Shown here: positions 1 to 7,111 of the stretch, in pieces
Layout: each line of letters starts with the position of its first letter
Position numbering within the stretch: position 1 is the stretch's first letter
NCBI GenBank assembly: GCA_002365855.1
Contig: DFAP01000029.1
Span: forward strand, 1-24,401
Direction of reading: 5' to 3'
From: Pelotomaculum sp. UBA3103
Lineage (GTDB): Bacteria > Bacillota > Desulfotomaculia > Desulfotomaculales > Pelotomaculaceae
Length of the DNA stretch: 24,401 bases
The notes under the pieces: model-generated
What the model was told of the DNA's origin: nothing
Database searches by the model: none
What the model saw: only the letters and a program-made list of their open reading frames with translations
Program-made: the position numbers and the translations under genes

Positions 1-203
1 ACAGTGCGGCAATCCTTTGCCATGTTGGTTTTGGTGTCATTCTCTGGGTGGCTCCCACGTTAAGTGCCTATATTAACAAGGAACCATTTGAGATTAGCGG
101 CATACTGATATTCGCTTACGGATGGGGGATATTAATCATTGAGAGATTTCGGGAGGGCGTTGAGGGAAGGAACAACACTGCGTATCAGGAGTCTGAAAAA
201 TGA
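1..203 (+). CDS. C-terminal end of a membrane protein (5' end outside window)
   Basis: An open frame enters from the left edge (first full codon at position 3) and ends at TGA 201-203, giving about 66 residues. It holds two hydrophobic stretches, around residues 4-20 and 33-45, separated by a short polar loop with NKEPFE. The tail is charged (ERFREGVEG...QESEK) and probably cytoplasmic. This looks like the end of a polytopic membrane protein. I do not recognise the family, and the part that would identify it is missing. A hairpin with a T tract about 100 bases downstream is a suitable terminator. Confidence 0.55.
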   Translation, partial: SAAILCHVGFGVILWVAPTLSAYINKEPFEISGILIFAYGWGILIIERFREGVEGRNNTAYQESEK

Positions 204-346
204 GCGATAAAGATATCAACTTTCAAAGAAAGAATGACGGGCTAGTAAGACAATATGTAAAAATATTTCTCTTACAGTTATGGTTATACAGTAAAACTAC
301 AAATTCTTCCCTGCCCCAAGTTTTCAGGCGGGGAATTTTTGTTTAG
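200..346 (+). CDS. Doubtful 48-aa ORF coupled to the upstream gene
   Basis: ATG at 200 overlaps the upstream stop as ATGA. An AGGAG at 187-191 lies 8 bases before it, so initiation by translational coupling is plausible. The peptide begins MSDKDINFQRKNDGLVRQYV and then becomes hydrophobic. Its last 12 or so codons run through the terminator hairpin at 307-344, which is unusual for a real gene. It may be the start of a gene truncated by deletion, or chance. No family is recognised. Confidence 0.25.
   Translation: MSDKDINFQRKNDGLVRQYVKIFLLQLWLYSKTTNSSLPQVFRRGIFV
307..344 (+). terminator. Rho-independent terminator
   Basis: TTCCCTGCC (307-315) pairs with GGCGGGGAA (327-335), 9 bp with one T-G wobble and an 11-base loop. 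The T-rich run TTTTTGTTT follows. It would end transcription of the plus-strand membrane-protein gene. Confidence 0.6.
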
Positions 347-370
347 GAGCCTGCGACAATGCGACAGTCT

Positions 371-416
371 GACGGTTCTTGCCTGCCACCAGCTGGTGGC
401 AAGGCAAGAAACCGTC
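371..416. repeat. REP-like palindrome
   Basis: A long inverted repeat: GACGGTT-CTTGCCT-GCCACC, loop AGCT, then GGTGGC-A-AGGCAAG-AAACCGTC, about 20 paired bases with single-base bulges. There is no T tract right after it on either strand, so it is not a standard terminator. Its right flank GTCCCCAACTT (414-424) recurs exactly at 11660-11670 beside another palindrome. This fits a dispersed REP/RAYT-type element. It starts 10 bases beyond the stop of the small minus-strand gene at 426-593. Confidence 0.6.
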
Positions 417-425
417 CCCAACTTG

Positions 426-593
426 CTAGTATTTTAGAAGGATTGTATCCCTGCTGCATGCCACAAAATCTTCCTTGATGTCGCCGCAAAATTTGCAGAT
501 GACGGTTAGAACATCGCAGAGGTCACTTTGGGTGACGTAGATGTCGAAGCTGCCGGGATCTTCGTTGCCGCAGTCGCAAAAATATCTGATCAT
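426..593 (-). CDS. 55-aa Cys-rich, zinc-ribbon-like small protein
   Basis: ATG (593-591) is preceded by GAGGTGAT at good spacing and the frame runs to TAG at 428-426. The peptide starts MIRYFCDCGN and contains a second pair, VICKFCGD, near residues 31-38, so it has CxC and CxxC motifs about 25 residues apart. A further Cys lies near residue 46. This spacing resembles a small zinc ribbon or rubredoxin-like knuckle. It lies 72 bases downstream of the rhomboid gene on the same strand and could be co-transcribed with it. The specific family is not recognised. Confidence rests on the ribosome site and the ordered cysteines. Confidence 0.6.
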   Translation of the reverse strand: MIRYFCDCGNEDPGSFDIYVTQSDLCDVLTVICKFCGDIKEDFVACSRDTILLKY

Positions 594-665
594 ATTCGTT
601 ATCACCTCTGCCTGATTTAGTGAAAATTCGACATTAACAGAGGCGATCCTTCATATTCAAGGTTG

Positions 666-1334
666 TCAATATTTAACTGCTTCTTTCCGGCCGGCAAAAA
701 ATTTTACCAGGAGCATCCCCGCTATAAAACCACCAATATGGGCCCAAAAGGCCACACTTTGTGCAGCCTGCTCGCTCAGGCCGGCAGTGCCGCTCAAGAT
801 CTGCAGTGCAAACCAAATGCCCAGGAAAATTACCGCAGGAATGGGTATCACCTGAATGATGATAAAGAAAAATACCAGCGTCAGCACCCGGGCCCGCGGG
901 AATAAAATCAGGTAGGCGCCTAAAACCCCGGCAATCGCGCCGCTTGCCCCGACCAGCGGAACATTGGAAAGGGGGGCGTAAACAACGTGTGCAAGGGTGG
1001 CAAGATACCCGGTCAGCAGGTAGAAGATCAGGTATTTGAAATGACCCATGCGGTCTTCCACATTGTCCCCGAAGATCCAGAGGTAAAGCATATTGCTCAA
1101 CAGGTGAAACCACCCGCCGTGCAAAAACATGGTCGTGGTAAGACGGGTAACCTGTTCCATGGTCAGGCCCGCCTCCACCAGCTGTGAGGGGACGACCGCG
1201 TGGGTGTAAATGAAAGCGTCCAGATGCCTTCCCATGGACAGCTCATAAGTGAAGGCTACAATGTTTACCAAGATCAACAGAATATTTACAATAGGAAAGG
1301 TGTTGGAAGGAATATTATCCTTTAATGGTATCGT
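666..1334 (-). CDS. Rhomboid family intramembrane serine protease
   Basis: Rhomboids are integral membrane serine proteases that cut transmembrane helices. Counting from the proposed start at 1334, the protein has 222 residues and about six membrane segments. It shows the L1 loop motif HGGWFHLLSNMLYLWIFGDN (72-91), the catalytic serine in GASG (S131) and the catalytic histidine in WAHIGG (H199). The family usually begins MIPLRDNIPS. Here the matching residues IPLKDNIPS sit directly after an ACG codon at 1334-1332, 8 bases behind a run of AGGGGGGG. If ACG or the following ATA does not initiate, the first conventional start is TTG at 1277, which would remove 19 residues including this conserved head. 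The catalytic core is intact, so the gene is probably functional or only recently lost its ATG. Confidence 0.85.
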   Translation of the reverse strand, partial: TIPLKDNIPSNTFPIVNILLILVNIVAFTYELSMGRHLDAFIYTHAVVPSQLVEAGLTMEQVTRLTTTMFLHGGWFHLLSNMLYLWIFGDNVEDRMGHFKYLIFYLLTGYLATLAHVVYAPLSNVPLVGASGAIAGVLGAYLILFPRARVLTLVFFFIIIQVIPIPAVIFLGIWFALQILSGTAGLSEQAAQSVAFWAHIGGFIAGMLLVKFFAGRKEAVKY

Positions 1335-1485
1335 GGGTTGTTCCCCCCCTCAAGTTACATTTAATAAAGCAACAGCTTATTACATTATATTCATTTTTAT
1401 CTTCCCAATCCGTCTGCCAGGGATAACTTTTTTTATTCTCCCCGATTTGCAGACTCTTAAATAAGGTCAATATTCCCAGCGGTTA

Positions 1486-2232
1486 TTATAGACTCTCCAT
1501 AACTGAAAGGGTATCTCTGAGGACCTTCCCGGCCATGTCATTGATAACAACAGCGGCCCGGTCATCCCAGGGGGTCGGATCATTGTTAATTATAGCCAGC
1601 TGCCTGGCCCTCTCCGGCAGCGAGGCGACAGGGTATACCTGAAGGCTGCTGCCGATTACAAGGAGCACCTGACACCCGTCCAGCGCCCGCGATGCGAAAA
1701 AGAAGTCCTCTCCCATGGGATCTTCAAACAGCACCACGTCCAACCGTAACACACCCCTGCACTCGCAGCAGCGGGGCGGGTTTTTCCCTGAGTTAAACTG
1801 GTCAACGAGAAAATCAAACGGAAAACTCCTGTCGCATTCCATGCAGCGGCAGGTGCGCAGGTGCCCGTGGACCTCCCAGACTCTTTTCGACCCGGCCTTC
1901 AGGTGCAAGCCGTCAATGTTCTGCGTCACTATGCCAGCCAGGCGCCCTTCCCGCTCCAGGCGGGCCAGCGCTAAGTGGGCATCGTTAGGCTCAGCGCCTG
2001 AGTAACGGGTCCAGCGGTCCAGATTGATTTTATAAAAAGCGGCCGGGTCACGTACCAGGGCGGAAACGGAAGCTGTCTTTATCGGGTCATATTTCGTCCA
2101 GAGACCGCTTCCAGGGCTGCGGAAGTCAGGTATTCCGCTTTCGGTGCTTATTCCTGCGCCCGTCAGGGCGTAAGTGCGGGCTGAATTCTTTAAGAGTTTG
2201 GCCAGCGCACTAATTTTATCTTCGTACAACAT
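1486..2232 (-). CDS. Sir2-family NAD-dependent protein deacylase
   Basis: Sirtuins remove acyl groups from lysines using NAD+, releasing nicotinamide and O-acetyl-ADP-ribose. The 248-residue protein has the NAD-binding GAGISTESGIPDFR (25-38), QNID (104-107), the catalytic histidine in VHGH (H122), two zinc pairs (C130/C133 and C155/C158) and the GSSLQVYP nucleotide-site motif (194-201). The usual FGE stretch after the zinc module reads LFEDPM, a mild departure. ATG at 2232 is preceded by a modest purine-rich GGGGTAGAATCTGAG. It lies 30 bases downstream of the TtcA-like gene on the same strand, so the two may share a transcript. An AcuA-type acetyltransferase in this window (12328-12942) makes acetyl-CoA synthetase a reasonable substrate, by analogy with Bacillus SrtN. 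Confidence 0.93.
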   Translation of the reverse strand: MLYEDKISALAKLLKNSARTYALTGAGISTESGIPDFRSPGSGLWTKYDPIKTASVSALVRDPAAFYKINLDRWTRYSGAEPNDAHLALARLEREGRLAGIVTQNIDGLHLKAGSKRVWEVHGHLRTCRCMECDRSFPFDFLVDQFNSGKNPPRCCECRGVLRLDVVLFEDPMGEDFFFASRALDGCQVLLVIGSSLQVYPVASLPERARQLAIINNDPTPWDDRAAVVINDMAGKVLRDTLSVMESL

Positions 2233-2261
2233 CTCAGATTCTACCCCGCTTTCTTATTACC

Positions 2262-3020
2262 TCAAATATCATCCTTTACTGCATTTTTACAGCCGGGAAC
2301 AGGCCAGAGGTTTCGCCGGTCAAAGGTCATCAACGCATTGAGAAACCGGGATTTAAAGTCAGGAAACTGTTGCGTCAAATAGGACAGTATTTCCCTGGCC
2401 TGATCCCTCTTGGTACGGCCTGCGGCCGGGCAGGGGTTGGTCATGGTCAACAGTTTCTCCATCTCGGCCCAGGCGCGCACATCCTCAGACGGGAGATAGA
2501 CAAGCGGCCTGATCATGGTAAGCCCGCTGCGGTCCAAAAAAGTGCAGGGGGAAAAGGTGCGCAGCTGTCCGGTATAAGACAAACTCATCAAAAACGTTTC
2601 AATCGCATCATCCAGGTGATGCCCCAGGGCTACCCTGCTGCACCCCTGCTCCAGAGCTTTGCCGTGGAAAGCGCCGCGCCGCAGGTGAGCGCAGAGAGCG
2701 CAGGGGTTTTCCCCCTTCCTGACTTCGAATACAATTTCAGCAATATCAGTCTTAACCACATGGAAGGGCACCCCCCTGTCACGGCAGAAGCTTTCCAGCA
2801 ACGATATATCCACAGGCCAGCCCAAATCAATAAAAACTGCTTCCAACTCAAATTTAACAGGCGCAGAGCGGGAAATAAGGCGCAGCGCGTGCAGCAGCGA
2901 GGTGCTGTCTTTTCCTCCGGATAGCCCCACCGCCACGCGGTCACCGTCTTCAATCATGCCGAAATCCTTGATGGCCTTTTTAACCCGGCCTAAAAACCAC
3001 TTGTGGTAATCCTTTGCCAT
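2262..3020 (-). CDS. TtcA-like tRNA 2-thiocytidine synthase (PP-loop ATPase)
   Basis: The TtcA family adenylates and thiolates cytidine 32 of tRNA using an Fe-S cluster. From ATG at 3020 the protein has 252 residues. The ATP PP-loop reads SGGKDS (34-39). Three cysteines match the cluster ligands of the family: CALC (C107, C110) and NPCPAAG (C197). GHHLDDAIETFLM (133-145) and RPLVYLPSEDV are also typical. The frame could open at GTG 3056, but only ATG 3020 has a proper ribosome site (AAGGAAG, 7 bases away), so the shorter form is chosen. Assignment to C32 thiolation rather than to another TtcA/TtuA-type reaction is by family resemblance. Confidence 0.88.
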   Translation of the reverse strand: MAKDYHKWFLGRVKKAIKDFGMIEDGDRVAVGLSGGKDSTSLLHALRLISRSAPVKFELEAVFIDLGWPVDISLLESFCRDRGVPFHVVKTDIAEIVFEVRKGENPCALCAHLRRGAFHGKALEQGCSRVALGHHLDDAIETFLMSLSYTGQLRTFSPCTFLDRSGLTMIRPLVYLPSEDVRAWAEMEKLLTMTNPCPAAGRTKRDQAREILSYLTQQFPDFKSRFLNALMTFDRRNLWPVPGCKNAVKDDI

Positions 3021-3112
3021 ATGAGTTCTTCCTTGTTGTTTTTCCTTTTTTGCCACATTTTATATTATCATAATCGGCGCCGCCGGCAAAGGCAAGTCCG
3101 GGCTGTAAAGAA

Positions 3113-3158
3113 CGAAAAATAACCCTCCTCAAATCCAATAAAACAGGCTTGAAGGGGG
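3113..3158 (-). terminator. Probable terminator of the XRE-type gene
   Basis: On the minus strand CCCCCTTCAA pairs with TTGAGGAGGG (8 of 10 positions) around a 16-base loop, followed by TTATTTTT. It lies 34 bases after the stop of the regulator gene at 3192-3431 and before the ttcA-like gene. Confidence 0.45.
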
Positions 3159-3191
3159 CAGAGGGAAATTTATCGTAATTTATTGATTATC

Positions 3192-3431
3192 TCAGCTGTC
3201 CAGGTCTTGTTCCTCAGGGAAATAGTCAACCAGGTCATCAAGTGTAAGCCCGGGGAGAAAAGGCTTCAACCTTTCTCTTAACTTGCACAGCGACTCCAGT
3301 GTCGGCTGCGTTTTTTGTTCTTCCCACCTTTCCAGCAACCAGGTGGAGCAATTAACAATCTCTGCAAATTTTATAAGATCATGGATGCCCATTTGCATCC
3401 TCCAGTACCTGACTCTGTTTTTGATGGGCAT
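3192..3431 (-). CDS. Small XRE-type helix-turn-helix protein
   Basis: This 79-residue protein looks like a minimal Cro/C1-type DNA-binding domain: NRVRYWRMQMGIHDLIKFAE (helices 1-2), then IVNCSTWLLERWEEQKTQPT, which has the recognition-helix and W-E-x-x-x-x-x-P pattern of XRE proteins. LESLCKLRERL closes the bundle and the tail is acidic (FPEEQDLDS). ATG at 3431 is preceded by GGGAGGT at 8 bases. There is no partner domain, so it may be a stand-alone regulator or a toxin-antitoxin-like remnant. No toxin gene is adjacent. Its target is unknown. Confidence 0.7.
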   Translation of the reverse strand: MPIKNRVRYWRMQMGIHDLIKFAEIVNCSTWLLERWEEQKTQPTLESLCKLRERLKPFLPGLTLDDLVDYFPEEQDLDS

Positions 3432-3561
3432 AGTTTTTTACCTCCCGCCAGATATTTTATGCAAAAAATAGAAAATTCAGTACTTTTTGTGAAAAGACAG
3501 GAGTATTTGTTGTCTGCCAAATATCCCTCCCTCTGTAATAAAATACCTTTTAATTAACTAG

Positions 3562-3590
3562 TTGATATTTAATCCAATAAATAGTATATT
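3562..3590 (+). promoter_or_regulatory. Sigma-A-like promoter for the polysaccharide deacetylase
   Basis: TTGATA (3562-3567), a 17-base spacer and TATATT (3585-3590) closely match the -35/-10 consensus. They lie about 80 bases before the start codon. ATCCAA (3572-3577) and TTGGAT (3595-3600) form an inverted pair flanking the -10 box and could be an operator. Confidence 0.55.
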
Positions 3591-3670
3591 GTATTTGGAT
3601 GTCGAAAAAGCTCGTTTCCTCTGATTTAAGATTGCCCGGCCGGAAATACACCATTGAAAGGGTTTAATCG

Positions 3671-4504
3671 ATGACATGCAAGCATCTGCTTCTTTTTGCG
3701 CTGGTTCTCATCCTTTTCACCGGCTGCAGCGGGGCTTCCCTGGTAACAGCATATTCCCACACACCAGACTTGGAACAGGCCAGCACGGACGTGGTCTCAG
3801 AAGCAGAACCTGCGCAGGCGCTCACGGTTCCAGCGGGTCCGGTCAAAAATGCCTACCTTACTATCGATGACGGGCCGAATTCCCACTTCACCGGAATATA
3901 CCTGGATATATTAAAAAAATATAATGCCAAAGCAACGTTTGTGGTTGTCGGAAGCAATATTGAAAGAAACCCCGAAGTGTTTAGAAGAATATTGGATGAA
4001 GGCCACAGCATCGCCAACCACACTTTCAGTCACGATTACAAAAAGATCTATGCCAGTCCGGAGGCATTTCTGGAGGACCTGGACAGGGGCAACAAATCAA
4101 TTTCAGCAATTACGGGGAGCGAGGTTAAAATGTTCCGGGCGCCCGGCGGGGCCTCCAGGCTTACCTCAAGTTTTAACGGTGTTCTGGACAGTCACGGTTA
4201 TAAACATCTTGGCTGGAATGTAAGCAGTGCTGATTCCGACCCCAATGGCATCAGCTCCCAGCAGATTATTGACAATATTAAAAACGGTGTCATCGCGGTA
4301 GAAAAGATGGAAAAATCACCAATAATCCTTATTCATGACGGAACTGAGATTAACCTCGGCACAGATAAGCCGGGAACAGCTGTGCACAACTATATCAGAA
4401 GCCGGGAAAGCGGAGTCGCCGCCCTTCCTGAGGTCATAGAGTTTTTGCTGGACAGGGGCTACACCCTAGCCGGCGCTGATGAAAATACCCCAGCAGCCTG
4501 GTGA
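3671..4504 (+). CDS. Polysaccharide deacetylase (NodB domain) lipoprotein
   Basis: NodB-type carbohydrate esterases remove N- or O-acetyl groups from peptidoglycan or other surface glycans. Residues 1-19 are a lipoprotein signal ending in LFTGC (C19). A linker of about 40 residues leads to the catalytic domain. It has TIDDGP (64-69, base and metal Asp), HTFSH (117-121, metal His), FRAPGG (155-160), a Trp at 182 and LIHDG (221-225), all five family motifs. ATG at 3671 follows GAAAGGG. The enzyme should be anchored on the outer face of the membrane. It is transcribed alone from the promoter at 3562-3590 and faces the Mrr-like gene. The substrate cannot be read from sequence; peptidoglycan is the default guess. 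Confidence 0.92.
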   Translation: MTCKHLLLFALVLILFTGCSGASLVTAYSHTPDLEQASTDVVSEAEPAQALTVPAGPVKNAYLTIDDGPNSHFTGIYLDILKKYNAKATFVVVGSNIERNPEVFRRILDEGHSIANHTFSHDYKKIYASPEAFLEDLDRGNKSISAITGSEVKMFRAPGGASRLTSSFNGVLDSHGYKHLGWNVSSADSDPNGISSQQIIDNIKNGVIAVEKMEKSPIILIHDGTEINLGTDKPGTAVHNYIRSRESGVAALPEVIEFLLDRGYTLAGADENTPAAW

Positions 4505-4525
4505 AATATAATGCAACCGAAAGGC

Positions 4526-5578
4526 TTAATTTTCGGCCTCCAACCCCTCCAGGGGGTCCATTTCTTCCAGGGACCTGCCGAAGTACAAAGACCCGGCGCC
4601 CATTAGAAAGTTAAGCGAGGCAAACAAAAGATAAACAATGCTCAATACGGAGCCTTTTAACAGGAAATACCCGCCGTACAGCAGCAGCCCGTAAAGAAAA
4701 TAATTTCTCGCTTTTTTCCTGGAGCCGAACGCCGAATCTAAAAAGGCCATTACTGAGTCTAACCGTTTTCTGCCAACCCCCGAGGAAAGTGCCGCGGGGC
4801 TGTCCTCTTTTTCCCGGAAGGCGCTGCACCCGGCCTGCCTGGCCAGGTCCATCAACCTGTAGCGATTTACCAGTCTAATCCTGATTCCCCTGCGCGAGGC
4901 CTTCCTTACCACGGACAGAACTCCGTTCTCAAAATTACTGGAGGTTACGTAAATACCATTTTTAAAGTTTCCCAGGCTCAGGGTGCCTGCAAAAGAACGA
5001 ACTTCTTCAGACGCAACCTTTTTGTCCGCTTCCAGCAGAGAACAGCGAACCACCACGGGGGTGCCATTGTAAGTCAGTTCCAGGTCAGCGCCCTGCTCAT
5101 TCCTGGTTTTAGCCTTTTTAGCTGTCGTTTGAGATGCCGCCTGAAAACCAGTCAGGCCGGCCAGGATCTCCCTCACATATGTCAAAAACTCAGCCTGTGA
5201 TTTTTTTGATATACCTTCCATAAACTTTTGTCCCGCCGTCCAGAACTTCCTCTGTTCCTGCTTCCTTAGTTCCAAAAGCGCAAAAATTTTCTTCAGCAGC
5301 AGGGCTTCGGCTGCCAGCAGCGGCACTGACAACACCAGCGCGACTGCGGGTCGCCCGGTAAAATTAGCCAGAAGTATAAAACTGGCCAGCCAAACCAGCA
5401 TAAGTCCTCCCAGGGTGTCGATCCTTTTACCAAAGGTGGTTCTGCTGTCTTCCCTGGGCTTGCGCAGGAAATAGCGCAGTGAGGTCCCGCGCCTGCGCCG
5501 TTCCTGCCAGTTAATAAAGCCGTGCCTGAAATCACCGGCTTTAAATTTAAGCAGCCTCCGCACTTTAAATTTGCTCAT
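4526..5578 (-). CDS. Membrane protein with degenerate Mrr-like (PD-D/ExK) domain
   Basis: The 350-residue protein has a basic N-terminus, two membrane segments (about 55-72 and 76-97), a soluble central domain, and two more membrane segments (about 292-334). The central part (about 126-250) follows the Mrr_cat restriction-endonuclease-like pattern: GADLEL (163-168) holds the acidic position, VVVRCS (175-180) takes the place of the catalytic Q-x-K strand, GIYVTSSNFENG matches the family VTtgrF segment, and GIRIRLVNRYRLMDLARQ matches its end. The Lys of Q-x-K is Ser, so cleavage activity is doubtful. Both ends of the soluble domain are tied to the membrane. ATG 5578 has GGAGGAAC upstream. It is divergent from trkA. 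A role in restriction is not supported. Confidence 0.72.
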   Translation of the reverse strand: MSKFKVRRLLKFKAGDFRHGFINWQERRRRGTSLRYFLRKPREDSRTTFGKRIDTLGGLMLVWLASFILLANFTGRPAVALVLSVPLLAAEALLLKKIFALLELRKQEQRKFWTAGQKFMEGISKKSQAEFLTYVREILAGLTGFQAASQTTAKKAKTRNEQGADLELTYNGTPVVVRCSLLEADKKVASEEVRSFAGTLSLGNFKNGIYVTSSNFENGVLSVVRKASRRGIRIRLVNRYRLMDLARQAGCSAFREKEDSPAALSSGVGRKRLDSVMAFLDSAFGSRKKARNYFLYGLLLYGGYFLLKGSVLSIVYLLFASLNFLMGAGSLYFGRSLEEMDPLEGLEAEN

Positions 5579-5737
5579 TTATAGTGTTCCTCCAAGTCTT
5601 TTTACTATAGTTTTTCCCAATTCTAGGGAAATTCTTACCTGTTAGTTGATAAAATAAAAATCTATTGATTTTTTCGAAATAAAGGAGTAAAAAGAGATAA
5701 TGCAGATTGAATTGAAAAGAAACGTGGGTGCGGCTGG

Positions 5738-7111
5738 ATGAAAATAACCGTTGTCGGAGCGGGGAAAGTCGGTCTGGAAATAACCAGGCGCCTTTGTGAT
5801 GAGGGCCATGATATTGTTGTAATTGACAAGATAGAAAGCAAGCTTACCGGCATTCAGGAGCATTTGGATGTGCTGTGCCTGAAAGGAAACGGTTCGAGCG
5901 CCCATATTTTGAGATCTCCGGAAGTGGCCGGCAGTGATTTGCTGGCTGCAGTGACCAACAGTGACGAAGTCAACATGATTGCCTGCATGACCGCCAAGAA
6001 ACTGGGCATTCCGAAGACCATTGCCCGGATCAGGGACCCGGAATACGCCCGTGAGCTGGTCATTTCAAAGGAAGATCTGGGAGTAGACCTGGTGATCAAC
6101 CCGGAATATGCCGCGGCTATGGAAATTAACCGCCTGCTAACCGTATCCATGCCGGTGCATACCGAGCCTTTTGCCAACGGCAGGGTTCAGCTGGCCGATA
6201 TTGTTGTTGAAGAAAACATGAAGGACTTTGCCGGTAGAAAGTTGAGCGATATTGAAATGCCTCCATCCTCCCTGGTGGTGGCAATATCCCGCATGGGCCA
6301 AATGGTCATCCCAGGAGGGAAAGATACGATACTATCCGGCGACACTATTTATATCCTGGGGCTTTCGGAAAGCATCAGCAAAATTTGCTCAAAAATAAAG
6401 AAAAAGAAACAGAAAATGCAGAAAGTAATGATCCTGGGAGGCGGCAGGATCGGTTATTATCTGGCTGACAAACTTTGCACCATGGGCATGAAAGTAAAAA
6501 TTATCGAACAAAACAGGGATAGGTGCCAGGACCTGGCGGAGCTTCTGCCGGATGCCCTTGTGCTGCAGGGTGACGGCTCCGACGTTGACCTGCTCAAACG
6601 GGAGGGGGTAAAAGATACCGACGGCTTTGTGGCTGTTACAGGTATCGATGAGGAAAATTTGCTTCTGTCCCTCCTGGCCAAGCAGATCGGCGCAAAGCGT
6701 GTAGTTGCCAAGGTCAGCAGGCCTAGCTTCGCCCCCCTGGTGGAACGCCTTGGAGTAGACGCGGCCATCAGTCCCAGGTTGATCATCATTAGTGAAATCC
6801 TAAGGTTTATCAGGGGGGGCAAGCTTTTGACCCTGTGCCTCCTACTGAACGGGCTGGCAGAGGTTTTTGAGCTGATCGTACAGCCGGGCACAAAAGTAAC
6901 CGGAAAGCCCCTGTCCCGCGCGGGGCTGCCCAAAGGAGTTATTGTCGGCACCATTTTGCGCGAAGACAAGACCATTGTACCTGAAGGCAAAGATGTAATC
7001 ATGGAAGGCGACCGGCTGGTAATATTCTCCCTGGGTCAGCATATTCACGTTATCGAGTCCCTATTTAACGTAGTCGGGGGATATAAATTTGAACAGGAAC
7101 CTTATATTTAA
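5738..7111 (+). CDS. trkA: TrkA, NAD-binding subunit of Trk potassium uptake
   Basis: TrkA is the cytoplasmic gating subunit of the Trk/Ktr K+ channel-like transporter. The 457-residue protein has two tandem RCK units. The first Rossmann fold opens with VVGAGKVG (5-12) and the acidic ribose-binding D30. The second opens with ILGGGRIG (232-239). Each is followed by a TrkA-C domain (the segments ending in DTIYILG and DRLVIFSLG). ATG 5738 has a GGGTG ribosome site 7 bases upstream. A 13-codon ORF (5700-5741) ends in ATGA across this start and might couple translation. The gene overlaps trkH by 23 bases, so the pair is one operon. Confidence 0.95.
   Translation: MKITVVGAGKVGLEITRRLCDEGHDIVVIDKIESKLTGIQEHLDVLCLKGNGSSAHILRSPEVAGSDLLAAVTNSDEVNMIACMTAKKLGIPKTIARIRDPEYARELVISKEDLGVDLVINPEYAAAMEINRLLTVSMPVHTEPFANGRVQLADIVVEENMKDFAGRKLSDIEMPPSSLVVAISRMGQMVIPGGKDTILSGDTIYILGLSESISKICSKIKKKKQKMQKVMILGGGRIGYYLADKLCTMGMKVKIIEQNRDRCQDLAELLPDALVLQGDGSDVDLLKREGVKDTDGFVAVTGIDEENLLLSLLAKQIGAKRVVAKVSRPSFAPLVERLGVDAAISPRLIIISEILRFIRGGKLLTLCLLLNGLAEVFELIVQPGTKVTGKPLSRAGLPKGVIVGTILREDKTIVPEGKDVIMEGDRLVIFSLGQHIHVIESLFNVVGGYKFEQEPYI

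Noticed and set aside
673..1113. Minus-strand frame overlapping the rhomboid gene
   Set aside because: A shifted reading of the rhomboid gene; the rhomboid frame has the catalytic motifs.
3192..3431. Antitoxin of a toxin-antitoxin pair
   Set aside because: The protein is XRE-like, but no toxin-like gene lies next to it.
5613..5631. TTTCCC/GGGAAA dyad between the Mrr-like gene and trkA
   Set aside because: Only 6 bp, not tied to a clear promoter; too weak to call an operator.
5579..5737. c-di-AMP (ydaO-type) or potassium riboswitch before trkA
   Set aside because: The 160-base gap is shared with a divergent gene and shows no conserved riboswitch sequence that I recognise.
6457..7002. Long minus-strand open frame opposite trkA (181 aa)
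   Set aside because: It lies wholly inside trkA, is rich in Ser, Arg and Pro as expected from a reversed coding strand, and has no ribosome site or known motif.
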